DNA of 47,372 nucleotides from Vibrio splendidus 12E03 (lineage in GTDB: Bacteria; Pseudomonadota; Gammaproteobacteria; Enterobacterales; Vibrionaceae): positions 1-47,372 of the forward strand of contig NZ_AJZD02000309.1 of assembly GCF_000272105.2 (NCBI RefSeq), given 5' to 3'. Positions within the stretch are counted from its first letter, which is position 1. Every line of letters begins with the position of its first letter. Position numbers and translations under genes: made by a program. Under the pieces are notes generated by a model. It saw only the letters and a list, made by a program, of their open reading frames with translations, made no database searches and was not told the origin of the DNA. Shown piece after piece: positions 25,691 through 35,745 of this stretch.

Positions 25691-26098
25691 ATGTCAGATG
25701 AAAAACTCGCACTCGAATGGATGCGCCAACAAGCTCATAAAGTTGACCCCTACGTTATCGATCCATCGTTTGATGAATGCGTTGAGTTGCTTGATCCTGC
25801 CTTCAAGAAAGGCAAGAGTGTTGCTCAACTCAAGTATCTGTTATCAGAAGCCGATCGCCGAGCGGGCGCGGCCGAGCGTAAGCATGCAGCCTTAAAGTAT
25901 GCCAAAGAGAAGAGCCCAAATGCTGGTCAGATTCTGCGTCTGCAAAGCAAACTTCAACAAGTCCAGTTGGCGTTGAAATTGGCGACTGGCGACAACAACA
26001 TGACCATCTCTCAGTTCTGTTCAGAGTATGACGTGACTAAGCGTGACGGCAATACAGCATGGAATGAAAAGTTGGTGGAGCAAGGGAAGAGAAAGTAG
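25691..26098 (+). CDS. Unknown soluble protein, 135 residues
   Basis: I do not recognise a family. The protein is hydrophilic and mainly helical, with a lysine- and alanine-rich middle (about residues 50-95, AERKHAALKYAKEKSP and LRLQSKLQQVQLALKLA) that could form a helical hairpin or coiled coil. There is no signal peptide or membrane segment. The start ATG at 25691 is reasonable, but the ribosome site is weak. It stands as a single gene after the ferric reductase gene, with a possible hairpin terminator at 26194. Codon use looks like that of its neighbours. Confidence 0.65.
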   Translation: MSDEKLALEWMRQQAHKVDPYVIDPSFDECVELLDPAFKKGKSVAQLKYLLSEADRRAGAAERKHAALKYAKEKSPNAGQILRLQSKLQQVQLALKLATGDNNMTISQFCSEYDVTKRDGNTAWNEKLVEQGKRK

Positions 26099-26193
26099 TC
26101 TTTTAAACGCTTTACTTTTCTAAAACTGTCACGTTAGTTAGTGTCATACACTTTTCGAAAAACGACCTATTGTTACCAACGAACGCCTTTTAA

Positions 26194-26226
26194 AGCCTGA
26201 AAAACCGCTTCTCAGGCATTAATTTT
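26194..26226 (+). terminator. Possible terminator after the 135-residue protein gene
   Basis: AGCCTGA and TCAGGCA pair around an 11-base loop, followed by TTAATTTTTAT. The stem is short and the T run is broken, so confidence is low. Confidence 0.4.
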
Positions 26227-26373
26227 TATAGCCAACCCGTTGCATTTTTAGCGCATTTCTTATTTATCGTACTGGATTTTGTCTCTATTTTCTGAGAGAT
26301 CTAATGTGCGCGATACACTATTTTTCGCCCATTAATCAATTTCACTTGTGACAAAGTTATCAGAATTATGCAT

Positions 26374-26393
26374 TTTCGGTAACGTTCCCGAAA
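26374..26393. promoter_or_regulatory. Distal ScrR-type operator upstream of scrY
   Basis: TTTCGGTAACGTTCCCGAAA is a 20-base palindrome with one mismatched pair, centred on AACGTT. It shares ACGTTCCCGAAA with the site upstream of scrA. Its centre is about 142 bases from the proximal operator, so DNA looping is possible. Confidence 0.65.
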
Positions 26394-26517
26394 GTATCGA
26401 TCTATCATCCATCCAGATACAAAAGTGAAGTAATCAACACGACTGATTTCTATTTTTTCTTCGATATAGAGCTTGTACATCAAAAGTATAAGCCGAAATG
26501 TGCTTACGAATTATTTT

Positions 26518-26533
26518 GGGAACGTTTGCAAAC
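26518..26533. promoter_or_regulatory. Proximal ScrR-type operator upstream of scrY
   Basis: GGGAACGTTTGCAAAC. On the other strand it reads GTTTGCAAACGTTCCC, which shares 15 bases with the site at 29237. It ends 30 bases before the scrY start. Confidence 0.75.
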
Positions 26534-26548
26534 AATCCAAACAATTAA

Positions 26549-27937
<1,389 letters not shown>

Positions 27938-27995
27938 TTGCTTGATATATCGTTGAGATAGAGAGTGTTACTCATGATGTGATAGTCGCATCACC

Positions 27996-28040
27996 AAATG
28001 CCAACCTTATCGTTTCAACTCGAAGGTTGGCATTTTTTAT
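27996..28040 (+). terminator. Rho-independent terminator after scrY
   Basis: AAATGCCAACCTT (27996-28008) and AAGGTTGGCATTT (28023-28035) pair perfectly over 13 bases, followed by TTTAT. It lies between convergent scrY and scrR. Confidence 0.9.
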
Positions 28041-28071
28041 CTTGGGATAACCTGATCTCTGAAATAAATCG

Positions 28072-29058
28072 CTAGCAAGACTCTCGGTCAATAGTGGTGA
28101 AGGTCAGCACCATTTTACTCATTTCAAAGCCTTTTTTCTCAATACGGTCGAGCAACAGTTTGGCTCCATTTTCTCCCGCTTTATCAAACGCATAGTTAAA
28201 CGTAGACAGCGTTGGTGTGCATACTGAAGCAAGTTCATCATCACCCACGCCGAGTACCAAGACATCCTTTCCTGGAACGAGGCCCGCTTCTTGAATTGCT
28301 CTGATCGCACCGATTGCGATACGGTCAGTTGCGCAGAACAGGCCATCGAGCTTGGTGTGCTCTTTTAGAGACTGTTTAGCCAGTTGGTAACCTGACTCTA
28401 TGGTGAAGTCGCCACGGGCGTGAAATTGCAGTGTGAGGTCGTTAAATTGAAGCGATTGAGCGAAGCCTTCCGATCTCATCTTATCAACCGCAATATCATC
28501 ACCTTGCACACCGATGAATCCCATATGTTTACAAGCTTTCGCTATGAGGCGATTACCCGCTTCAAACCCTACGCGAGTGTCGTCGTGCACAATACTTGGG
28601 ATGTTAAACATTGACCCGTCTTGACCCACCAATACCACCGGCACAGCAGAGCTTTGAATCGCTTTGACCAATTGGTTGTCGAGGTGGGTCGCGTACAGGA
28701 TGATGCCTTCAACGCGCTTTTGGTTAAATATCTGAATATATTCAAGTTCTTTGTGGTGTGTTTGGTGTGTGCTCGCTAATAAAACATGCTTGCCCGCTTG
28801 CTCTAAGACTGCGGTTAAACCGTCGACACCTTGAGAGGTAGCGTGGGAAGAAACCCTAGGGACAATCACACCAACGAGATTGGTTTTCTGAGATTTCAAG
28901 TCTTTAGCGACTTGGTTTGGGAGATAGCCACACTCTTCGACCGCTTTACGCACCTTCACCTTGGTCGCGTCTTTTACGCCATACTCATCGTTGATTACTC
29001 TAGAAACCGTCGACTTGGAAACTCCAGCGAGACGAGCGACATCATGAAGACTAGCCAT
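28072..29058 (-). CDS. scrR: Sucrose operon repressor, LacI family
   Basis: This 328-residue LacI-type regulator opens with the DNA-binding domain (MASLHDVARLAGVSKSTVSR, then VINDEYGV) and has a sugar-binding core over about residues 60-325. In V. alginolyticus and enteric bacteria ScrR represses the scr genes and responds to fructose or fructose 1-phosphate. It is divergent from scrA and convergent with scrY, with ScrR-like operators in both scrY and scrA control regions. A perfect TGTTTGCAAACA palindrome 36-47 bases upstream of its start suggests it also controls itself. Start choice is clear: the ATG at 29058 begins the HTH as in other LacI proteins. Confidence 0.92.
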   Translation of the reverse strand: MASLHDVARLAGVSKSTVSRVINDEYGVKDATKVKVRKAVEECGYLPNQVAKDLKSQKTNLVGVIVPRVSSHATSQGVDGLTAVLEQAGKHVLLASTHQTHHKELEYIQIFNQKRVEGIILYATHLDNQLVKAIQSSAVPVVLVGQDGSMFNIPSIVHDDTRVGFEAGNRLIAKACKHMGFIGVQGDDIAVDKMRSEGFAQSLQFNDLTLQFHARGDFTIESGYQLAKQSLKEHTKLDGLFCATDRIAIGAIRAIQEAGLVPGKDVLVLGVGDDELASVCTPTLSTFNYAFDKAGENGAKLLLDRIEKKGFEMSKMVLTFTTIDRESC

Positions 29059-29093
29059 TATTCATTATCCAATTGTAATTTTGGTTTTGGGAT

Positions 29094-29105
29094 TGTTTGC
29101 AAACA
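29094..29105. promoter_or_regulatory. ScrR-type half operator at the scrR promoter
   Basis: TGTTTGCAAACA is a perfect 12-base palindrome. It contains the GTTTGCAAAC found at 26524 but lacks the ACGTTCCC part, so it may be a weaker autoregulatory site. Confidence 0.5.
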
Positions 29106-29235
29106 GAGCATCAAATTTACCTGTTACTAGGGGATTTTAACCCTGTATTCTTATCCTAGGGAGATAATTTGAAGATCATTCTCACACTATTGAGCAGTTA
29201 TCTTTGATCATTTGTTATTTCTAGGCAAAGATTTG

Positions 29236-29256
29236 TTTTGCAAACGTTCCCGAAAA
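29236..29256. promoter_or_regulatory. ScrR operator upstream of scrA
   Basis: The core TTTGCAAACGTTCCCGAAA lies 38-56 bases upstream of the scrA ATG. It combines the two operator versions seen upstream of scrY. Confidence 0.78.
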
Positions 29257-29292
29257 TTCAAAAGCTCAAATGATAATCCAATGGGGTATGTA

Positions 29293-30732
29293 ATGAATTA
29301 TCCAAAAATAGCAAAAGAGCTGCTTTCTCTATTAGGTGGTAAAAGTAATATCACCGCACTCGCACACTGCGCGACTCGTCTGCGTCTTGCGGTTGCAGAC
29401 CAAGATAAAATTGATGAACAGGCGATTGATAACCTAGAAGGGGTTAAGGGCCAGTTTAAAGTGGCAGGTCAATATCAGATCATCTTTGGCTCAGGCATCG
29501 TAAACCAAGTTTATGCTGAGCTGGCTAAGCTGACTGAAATGACGGAAATGTCGACCAACGATGTGGCGTCTGCAGGTGCTGACAACCAAAATATTCTGCA
29601 ACGCGCAGTGAAAGGCCTGTCTGATATTTTTGTACCAATCATTCCGGCGATTGTTGCTGGTGGTTTGTTGATGGGTATCTACAACCTATTGACGGCTCAA
29701 GGTTTATTCATTGATGGCAAATCTTTAATCGACGCTAATCCGGGGTTGACCGACTTAGCAAACATGATCAATACATTTGCTAATGCTCCTTTTGTGTACT
29801 TACCTATTTTATTAGCATTTTCAGCGAGTAAGAAGTTTGGTGGTAACCCATACCTTGGCGCGGCTTTAGGTATGTTGATGGTTCACCCAGACTTGCTTAA
29901 CGGCTGGGGCTTCGGTGGCGCATCGGTTTCGGGCAGTATTCCAGTTTGGAACATTTTAGGTTTCGAAATCGAGAAAGTGGGCTATCAAGGTTCAGTACTA
30001 CCCGTTCTTGTTTCTGCTTTTATTCTAGCGAAAGTTGAGCTTGGCCTACGTAAAGTTATTCCTTCGGTTCTGGATAACTTGCTAACGCCGCTACTGGCTA
30101 TTTTCGTGACTGGCTTACTGACATTCACGGTTGTGGGGCCATTTACACGTGACATCGGCTTCTTACTGGGTGACGGTCTTAACTGGCTATACAATAGCGC
30201 TGGCTTTATTGGTGGTGCGGTGTTTGGTTTGATTTATGCGCCGTTCGTTATTACTGGTATGCACCATAGCTTTATTGCTATTGAAACTCAGCTGCTTGCG
30301 GATATCGCAACGACTGGCGGTACGTTCATCTTCCCTATCGCGGCGATGTCTAACGTGTCACAAGGTGCAGCGGCACTGGCGGTTGGTTTCATGAGTAAAG
30401 ATAAGAAAATGAAAGGTATCGCGATTCCTTCTGGTGTGACTGGCTTGCTTGGTATTACTGAACCTGCAATGTTCGGCGTGAACTTGAAGCTTCGCTACCC
30501 ATTCATTGCTGCGGTTTGTGCAGCTGCGGTTTCAAGCGCGTTTATCACGATGTTCAATGTGAAAGCACAAGCACTGGGTGCGGCGGGTATTCCTGGCATC
30601 ATCTCAATATCACCAGAAAAAATTGGCTACTACGTGGTAGGTATGATTATCGCGTTCGTGACTGCCTTTGCTCTGACCGTTGTTTTAGGTCTGCGTGAGC
30701 GCAGCAAGCAAAACATTAAAGCAACAGCTTAA
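29293..30732 (+). CDS. scrA: Sucrose-specific PTS enzyme IIBC
   Basis: This 479-residue membrane protein imports sucrose and phosphorylates it to sucrose 6-phosphate. The N-terminal IIB domain (residues 1-90) carries the phosphorylated cysteine in ALAHCATRLRLAV (Cys26). The IIC membrane domain follows from about residue 105, with about ten hydrophobic segments and the GMHHSFIAIE and GITEPAMFGV stretches typical of this family. No IIA domain is fused, so the IIA must come from elsewhere (usually Crr). I chose the ATG at 29293 over 29212 because the protein then opens MNYPKIAKELL and matches the 479-residue V. alginolyticus ScrA. A ScrR operator lies just upstream. Confidence 0.95.
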   Translation: MNYPKIAKELLSLLGGKSNITALAHCATRLRLAVADQDKIDEQAIDNLEGVKGQFKVAGQYQIIFGSGIVNQVYAELAKLTEMTEMSTNDVASAGADNQNILQRAVKGLSDIFVPIIPAIVAGGLLMGIYNLLTAQGLFIDGKSLIDANPGLTDLANMINTFANAPFVYLPILLAFSASKKFGGNPYLGAALGMLMVHPDLLNGWGFGGASVSGSIPVWNILGFEIEKVGYQGSVLPVLVSAFILAKVELGLRKVIPSVLDNLLTPLLAIFVTGLLTFTVVGPFTRDIGFLLGDGLNWLYNSAGFIGGAVFGLIYAPFVITGMHHSFIAIETQLLADIATTGGTFIFPIAAMSNVSQGAAALAVGFMSKDKKMKGIAIPSGVTGLLGITEPAMFGVNLKLRYPFIAAVCAAAVSSAFITMFNVKAQALGAAGIPGIISISPEKIGYYVVGMIIAFVTAFALTVVLGLRERSKQNIKATA

Positions 30733-30744
30733 CGTTTCTCCCTA

Positions 30745-30769
30745 GAAGTGAAGCCCCCCTTTTCACTTC
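30745..30769. other. First hairpin in the scrA-scrK gap
   Basis: GAAGTGAA (30745-30752) and TTCACTTC (30762-30769) pair around a C-rich 9-base loop. It has no long T run and may protect or process the transcript. Confidence 0.5.
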
Positions 30770-30786
30770 ATTTCCTAAGCTTTGGG

Positions 30787-30823
30787 GTGCTAGCTAGGTG
30801 ATTTGGCTTAGCTAGCCTTTTTT
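30787..30823 (+). terminator. Rho-independent terminator between scrA and scrK
   Basis: GCTAGCTA (30789-30796) and TAGCTAGC (30809-30816) pair, then CTTTTTTAT follows. Together with the preceding hairpin it should reduce read-through from scrA to scrK. Confidence 0.8.
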
Positions 30824-30856
30824 ATATTTTCATATGACAGCGTGAAGTGTCACCTT

Positions 30857-30904
30857 GCTTTCGGTTGCTACTGCTTTCGATTGCTATCGCTTTCGGTTGT
30901 CATG
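30857..30904 (+). repeat. Three tandem 16-base repeats before scrK
   Basis: GCTTTCGGTTGCTACT, GCTTTCGATTGCTATC and GCTTTCGGTTGTCATG follow each other without gaps, ending 25 bases before the scrK start. They lie in the leader after the terminator. Their role is unknown. Confidence 0.7.
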
Positions 30905-30928
30905 ATTTTCAGTTTTAAGGTAAGAAAG

Positions 30929-31888
30929 ATGAATCAAGTTTGGGTAACTGGAGACGCCGTCGTCGACCTCATTCCGGAGACTGACGCGACATTATTGAAA
31001 TGTCCGGGCGGTGCTCCTGCCAATGTCGCGGTAGCGATTTCTCGCCTTTTAGGCAAAAGCGCATTTTTCGGCCGAGTGGGTAACGATCCGTTTGGCACTT
31101 TTATGGAAGTGACTCTGCAAAAGGAAGGTGTGGATACCGAGCGTTTGGTGAAGGACCCTGAACAACGCACATCAACCGTGGTGGTTGATCTTGATGACCA
31201 AGGCGAGCGCAGTTTTACGTTTATGGTTAAGCCAAGTGCCGACCAGTTTATGTCTGTTGAAGACATTCCCGAATTTAAGAAAAACGAGTGGCTACACGTC
31301 TGCTCAATCTCTTTGGCTAATGAACCAAGCCGAAGCAGTACCTTCGAAGCGATCCGACGTATGAAAGCCGCGGGCGGTTACATCAGCTTCGATCCAAACC
31401 TTCGTGATGAAGTGTGGCAAAACCCATCTGAAATTAAGTCTGTGGTCATGAAAGCGGTTGAATTGGCTGATGTGGTTAAATTCTCAGAAGAAGAACTGGA
31501 TTTCTTAACCGATTCAACTTCGGTGGAACAAGGTTTGGCTAACATTGCAGATCTTAACAACACGCTTGTTTTGGTTACGCAGGGCGCGAAAGGGGTTTGG
31601 CGAGTATTTGAAAACCAAGGTGTGTTGATTTCAGGTCGCTCAGTGACGCCAGTGGATACTACAGGCGCAGGCGATGCTTTTGTTGGCGGCTTACTTGCAA
31701 AGCTTTCTCAACATGAAGAGTGGAATAATCAACAAGTCGTTGACTCTGCAATCCAGTGGGCAAATGGCTGTGGTGCATTGGCAACCACGCAAAAAGGTGC
31801 GATGACTGCACTTCCAACGCAAGAGGCTCTAACTCAGTTTATTCAAAAAGACTCTTCAAATACGAATGCCGTCGAGGAGAGTGTATGA
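30929..31888 (+). CDS. scrK: Fructokinase (PfkB family)
   Basis: ScrK phosphorylates the fructose freed by ScrB to fructose 6-phosphate in the cytoplasm. The 319-residue protein is of the PfkB/ribokinase family: GGAPANVAVAISRL near residue 28 with the substrate-binding GG, and DTTGAGDAFVGG near residue 247 with the catalytic aspartate and anion hole. I chose the ATG at 30929 because AAGGTAAGAAAG precedes it and the family start MNQVWVTGDAVVDL fits; the frame extends upstream to 30842 only by chance through the tandem repeats. It overlaps scrB by four bases (ATGA), so the two are translated together. Confidence 0.94.
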   Translation: MNQVWVTGDAVVDLIPETDATLLKCPGGAPANVAVAISRLLGKSAFFGRVGNDPFGTFMEVTLQKEGVDTERLVKDPEQRTSTVVVDLDDQGERSFTFMVKPSADQFMSVEDIPEFKKNEWLHVCSISLANEPSRSSTFEAIRRMKAAGGYISFDPNLRDEVWQNPSEIKSVVMKAVELADVVKFSEEELDFLTDSTSVEQGLANIADLNNTLVLVTQGAKGVWRVFENQGVLISGRSVTPVDTTGAGDAFVGGLLAKLSQHEEWNNQQVVDSAIQWANGCGALATTQKGAMTALPTQEALTQFIQKDSSNTNAVEESV

Positions 31889-33330
31889 GTTTGAACTCGA
31901 ACTGGACGGTAGAGCAAAGATATCGTCGTATAGAAGAGATTTCACAAGACAGCATTGATGCGATGGTAAAGCTTCGCAAACAAGATGCTGGATATCCGAG
32001 CTACCATATTGCGCCTAAGTTTGGTCTGCTTAATGACCCGAATGGTCTGTGTTTTTTTAATGGTGAACACCACCTATTTTACCAATGGACGCCAGTTGGC
32101 CCAGTCCATGGTATGAAGTACTGGTACCACCTTTCTACCAAAGACTTCGTTCATTTCGAAGACCTCGGCATTGGCTTGCACCCAGACCAAGATTACGACT
32201 CTCACGGTGTTTACTCTGGTGGTGCATTGGTTGAAAACGACAATGCATTGTTGTTCTTTACGGGCAACAAGCGTGATGAAAATTGGTTGCGAGTGCCAAC
32301 TCAATGTTTTGCCAAGATGTCTGTCGACGGCAAAATAGAAAAGCACGGCGTGGTTATCGAAAACGATCACTACACCGAACATTTCCGCGACCCAAAAGTG
32401 TGGAAACAGGGCGACGATTATCTGATGGTTGTGGGTGCTCAAACGCCTCTAGAGACTGGCTCAATGGCGCTATATCGCAGCCGAGACCTGATCAATTGGC
32501 AGCATAAAGGTCCAATTCAAACTCGTTACAACGATCTTGGCTATATGTGGGAATGCCCAGATTTCTTTGAAATAGACAATCAGTCGGTGATGTTGTTTTC
32601 TCCACAAGGTGTGTCTAGCGAAAACCCATACGATTTCAAAAACATTTACTCGGTGGCTTATATTGTCGGTGACAGCCTAAATCTAGATTCGGTAGAACTG
32701 GAAAACCATCAAGATATTGCGCAGCCAGATTATGGCTTCGATTTCTATGCACCACAGACTTACTTAGATGATAAAGGTCGCCGCATTCTGATTGCTTGGA
32801 TTGGTCTGCCTGAGATTGATACACCATCTAATGAGCATCAGTGGGCGGGCATGTTGTCGCTACCACGCGAGCTTCACATCCAAGATGGCTATCTGGTGCA
32901 GTCGGCTCTACCTGAATTGAAAGCGCTGCAAGGCGAAGCGGTTACGGTTGAGAGCGTTCTTGTACTGGGTACAACCAGCTTCATGGTTCAGCTTGAAACG
33001 GAAACGGACGAGTTTGAGTTAACGCTTGCTAACGCTGCGGGCGATAACATCGTGTTCAGTGCTACAGAAACGGAGTTCATGCTTGATCGCAGTCAGATGT
33101 CTCAACTTTACGCGGAAGAGTTTGGCTCAGTGAGAAAAGCACCGAGGTTGAGCACCAAGCAAACCATCGAAGTTTATGTCGATAAGTCAGTGATCGAAAT
33201 CTTTATCAATGGCGGTAAGCACACAATGACCAGCCGTTTCTTCATTGATGACTTGAGTTCATTGTCGATGACTGGTGACGTGAACACCGTTTATCACTCG
33301 ATGAACCCAATTAAAGGGTTGGACGACTAA
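31885..33330 (+). CDS. scrB: Sucrose-6-phosphate hydrolase (GH32)
   Basis: This 481-residue cytoplasmic enzyme splits sucrose 6-phosphate into glucose 6-phosphate and fructose. All three GH32 motifs are present: LLNDPNGLC (nucleophile Asp51), FRDPKVW (Asp169, transition-state stabiliser) and MWECPDFF (Glu223, acid/base). The C-terminal beta-sandwich (about residues 330-481) includes DKSVIEIFINGG. I chose the ATG at 31885 with GAGGAGAG upstream, which overlaps the scrK stop by four bases. It is the last gene of the sucrose cluster and is closed by the terminator at 33352. Glucose 6-phosphate enters glycolysis directly; fructose goes to ScrK. Confidence 0.95.
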   Translation: MSLNSNWTVEQRYRRIEEISQDSIDAMVKLRKQDAGYPSYHIAPKFGLLNDPNGLCFFNGEHHLFYQWTPVGPVHGMKYWYHLSTKDFVHFEDLGIGLHPDQDYDSHGVYSGGALVENDNALLFFTGNKRDENWLRVPTQCFAKMSVDGKIEKHGVVIENDHYTEHFRDPKVWKQGDDYLMVVGAQTPLETGSMALYRSRDLINWQHKGPIQTRYNDLGYMWECPDFFEIDNQSVMLFSPQGVSSENPYDFKNIYSVAYIVGDSLNLDSVELENHQDIAQPDYGFDFYAPQTYLDDKGRRILIAWIGLPEIDTPSNEHQWAGMLSLPRELHIQDGYLVQSALPELKALQGEAVTVESVLVLGTTSFMVQLETETDEFELTLANAAGDNIVFSATETEFMLDRSQMSQLYAEEFGSVRKAPRLSTKQTIEVYVDKSVIEIFINGGKHTMTSRFFIDDLSSLSMTGDVNTVYHSMNPIKGLDD

Positions 33331-33351
33331 CCTCCGCTTATCTCCATCAAG

Positions 33352-33380
33352 AAAGCCGCTGATCAACAGCGGCTTTTGTT
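33352..33380 (+). terminator. Rho-independent terminator after scrB
   Basis: AAGCCGCTG (33353-33361) and CAGCGGCTT (33367-33375) pair perfectly, followed by TTGTTTG. Confidence 0.88.
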
Positions 33381-33465
33381 TGGTCTGCGACATCACTATT
33401 GTGTTAGTTCTTTGACCTTGTCCATTATCCTGCATCTCAAGTTCATTCAGAGCAAACAACTAACG

Positions 33466-34908
33466 CTAAGGTCGAATGTTATTGAAACTGACTGTCTGCG
33501 TACCATCTCCAGTGTTCTCCAACTCCACCACATCGCCTTGATAGTAATACGGTTCCATTGGCATCTCGCTATTGGTTGGCCTTGCGTAGTGAAGTACAGC
33601 GGGCTTACCTTCCTCTTGTCGAGCATATAAATAGCCAATCAAAGCATGTTCAAATTGATGATAACCATTGCCCCAATGGAAAGCTTTGGTGCGTTTAGGT
33701 TCAAGCCCTACGCCGCCGTATTTGTGGTCGACCCATACATCATGAAAGGTCGGTAGTGTGTATTGCAGGACATCTTTCATTGAACCATCGACCAGCGATA
33801 CCGTCATCGCAGCTTGGTCGAGCTCTGCCCACTCCCATGATGAAGCCCAGTTTGTGTTGGGCCTGCTTTGCCATCCAGTGATCTCTTGTCCTTTCCACGC
33901 TTGTTGAAGTTCTTCGCCAAAGTATTGAGATATGCTGACGAACTCTTTCTGATATTGAGCTTGGGCTAAGGTGTGCTTCATCCCTGTGATGCCAAACTCT
34001 TTCCATTCGGAATTATCCAATGCTTGGCCCGTAAGATAAGTCATCCAATACGCTTTGATGGTGTGTCCAAAATCGTTGTGATTGGCATTCGGCATCTTGG
34101 CTGCTTTGCTGTGAATGGCACCGTAGAAGCGTTGTTCATCTTCAGAGTGATAGTGGTCGATCATAGCTTGTGTTAGCCAATTTAGGTCATCAAGCCATTT
34201 TGATTTTGTGGGCTCTTTCAGCAAAGGGGCGACTAACAGCATGTAACCGTTAATTTGATCAAGTTGCGCGACCAATTCACGTCGTGTGGCTTTTCCATCT
34301 TCACCGTCGGCAAGTACCCAAGCAAGACCACTGTTGTCGCTAAGTCGATACTTATCAAAGATAAAAGCTTGTTGGGCGATGAGTGCTTCTTCTACCTTTT
34401 TGTCTTGGGTTAGGTAGTAATACATCGCGAGTCCAACCAACGCATACGCTTGATCTTGAGAGGTACGTTGCTGCCAATTCTGACCTGCTTTGCCCTCTTT
34501 TATGTAGCCAATAAAGCCACCATTTTGCTTATCTTCTAGTTGATCAATGAGGTAGTAGGCGCCTTGTTTGGCAAGCGCTAAAGCCTGCTTGTCTCCGGTA
34601 AGGTGGTAGAGCACGCCATAGGCATAAGTTTGACGTGATTTCATGCGCGTAAACTCTTTGCCGAAGTGGGGAGTGATCCAGCCTCTGTCTAATTCAGGAC
34701 ACACATCAGAAACATCGAGCAAGGTACCGTCATCACAACGAAATGTCGGGAAGTTGCCTATCGGTTCTCCCTGAGCACTAGGCATTAGCCAGTAAGGTGC
34801 CAGCCCTTCAGAAGCATGATTGATCCAGTCTTCTCCAGAGGGAAGATGGGCGTTGGCAGATACGGCGAAGCTAGTAATACTGAGTAATGCGATCGTTGCT
34901 CGTAACAT
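33466..34908 (-). CDS. Secreted AGE-superfamily (six-hairpin) protein
   Basis: This 480-residue protein begins with a clear signal peptide (MLRATIALLSITSFAVSANA, cleaved near residue 20), so it is probably periplasmic. The body looks like an alpha/alpha barrel of the N-acylglucosamine 2-epimerase (AGE)/glycosidase type, with repeated helix pairs such as KSRQTYAYGVLYHLTGDKQ and SQDQAYALVGLAMYYYLT. Histidines typical of AGE epimerases may be those in NDFGHTIKAYWM and GNGYHQFEHALIGY. Most AGE enzymes are cytoplasmic, so a secreted member is unusual; it may act on a periplasmic sugar or oligosaccharide. I chose the ATG at 34908 for the signal peptide. It is convergent with scrB and not clearly part of the sucrose regulon. 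Confidence 0.72.
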   Translation of the reverse strand: MLRATIALLSITSFAVSANAHLPSGEDWINHASEGLAPYWLMPSAQGEPIGNFPTFRCDDGTLLDVSDVCPELDRGWITPHFGKEFTRMKSRQTYAYGVLYHLTGDKQALALAKQGAYYLIDQLEDKQNGGFIGYIKEGKAGQNWQQRTSQDQAYALVGLAMYYYLTQDKKVEEALIAQQAFIFDKYRLSDNSGLAWVLADGEDGKATRRELVAQLDQINGYMLLVAPLLKEPTKSKWLDDLNWLTQAMIDHYHSEDEQRFYGAIHSKAAKMPNANHNDFGHTIKAYWMTYLTGQALDNSEWKEFGITGMKHTLAQAQYQKEFVSISQYFGEELQQAWKGQEITGWQSRPNTNWASSWEWAELDQAAMTVSLVDGSMKDVLQYTLPTFHDVWVDHKYGGVGLEPKRTKAFHWGNGYHQFEHALIGYLYARQEEGKPAVLHYARPTNSEMPMEPYYYQGDVVELENTGDGTQTVSFNNIRP

Positions 34909-35008
34909 GATGTTTATCTTAACTATTTGAATTTCTTTGAATATAAACAATCACATCTGCACATTGTGATTAGGCGATCACAATCGACCAAATTAATAAG
35001 GTTTAGAT

Positions 35009-35032
35009 AAAAGCTCACAGACTAGTGAGCCT
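35009..35032 (-). terminator. Rho-independent terminator after the GST gene (minus strand)
   Basis: On the minus strand GCTCAC and GTGAGC pair around a 6-base loop and are followed by TTTTATC. The stem is short. Confidence 0.55.
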
Positions 35033-35051
35033 TGGAAGGGTGTCTTGTATT

Positions 35052-35699
35052 TTATACTGGCTCACCCGCCTCATCTTCTTCAACTACATCGGTTTCTAAG
35101 CTTGCCTCTGTTAACCATTTTTGTATTGATGGGCTGTTGAGTACGCGTTGCTGGTATTGTTTTGCTTTTTCTGAAAGCTCTATTCCATAAGTTTCTACAC
35201 GCAACGCCACAGGTGCAAACATCGCATCGGCAATCGACCATTCACCAAACAACCATCCTTCAGGGTATTGTTCCATTTGTGCTGACCATATTGCATCAAT
35301 ACGAGCGATGTCTTTTAGTGCTTCTTCACTGAGTGTGAGCTTTCGTTGCGCGCGGCAGTTCATCGGCATTTCATTTCTGATGGCAAAAAATCCAGAGTGC
35401 ATTTCTGCGGAAATTGCTCGGGCATGGGCGCGTTCTTTCACTGAACTGGGCCATGCTGCGCCGTTCAAGTGGGCGTCGTTAACGTATTCGAGAATGGCCA
35501 ATGAATCCCACACTGCAACGTCACCATCAACTAGGGTTGGAACCTTAGCCGTTGGCGTCACTTTCGCCAGAGTGTCGTAAAAATCAGAGGTGAATAGCTT
35601 GAGTTTGATGACTTCTGCATTGAGGTTGTAGTTGTCGAATATTAGCCATGCACGCAGTGACCAAGTTGAGTAGTTCTGGTTTCCAATATAAAGCTGCAT
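35052..35699 (-). CDS. Glutathione S-transferase family protein
   Basis: This 215-residue cytoplasmic protein has a thioredoxin-like N-terminal domain (residues 1-80) and an all-helical C-terminal domain. The N-terminus reads LYIGNQNYSTWSLRAWL, with a serine (YSTWS) at the usual glutathione-activating position, and VPTLVDGDVAVWDSLAILEYV contains the conserved cis-proline and the ES/DS-like glutathione contact. The C-terminal GEWSIADAMFAPVALR carries the N-capping box. Substrates of such GSTs are rarely known. It is divergent from a LysR gene, and an 8-base inverted repeat in the shared control region suggests that LysR protein regulates it. Confidence 0.9.
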   Translation of the reverse strand: MQLYIGNQNYSTWSLRAWLIFDNYNLNAEVIKLKLFTSDFYDTLAKVTPTAKVPTLVDGDVAVWDSLAILEYVNDAHLNGAAWPSSVKERAHARAISAEMHSGFFAIRNEMPMNCRAQRKLTLSEEALKDIARIDAIWSAQMEQYPEGWLFGEWSIADAMFAPVALRVETYGIELSEKAKQYQQRVLNSPSIQKWLTEASLETDVVEEDEAGEPV

Positions 35700-35745
35700 C
35701 GTTGCTTCCTTGCGTTTAGTGAGTATGCATTTGAGCTTAGGGGAT

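Noticed and set aside
26347..26365. TTGTGACAAAGTTATCA as a CRP site before scrY
   Set aside because: The second half matches TCACA at only three of five bases. CRP control of sucrose genes is plausible but this site is too weak to list.
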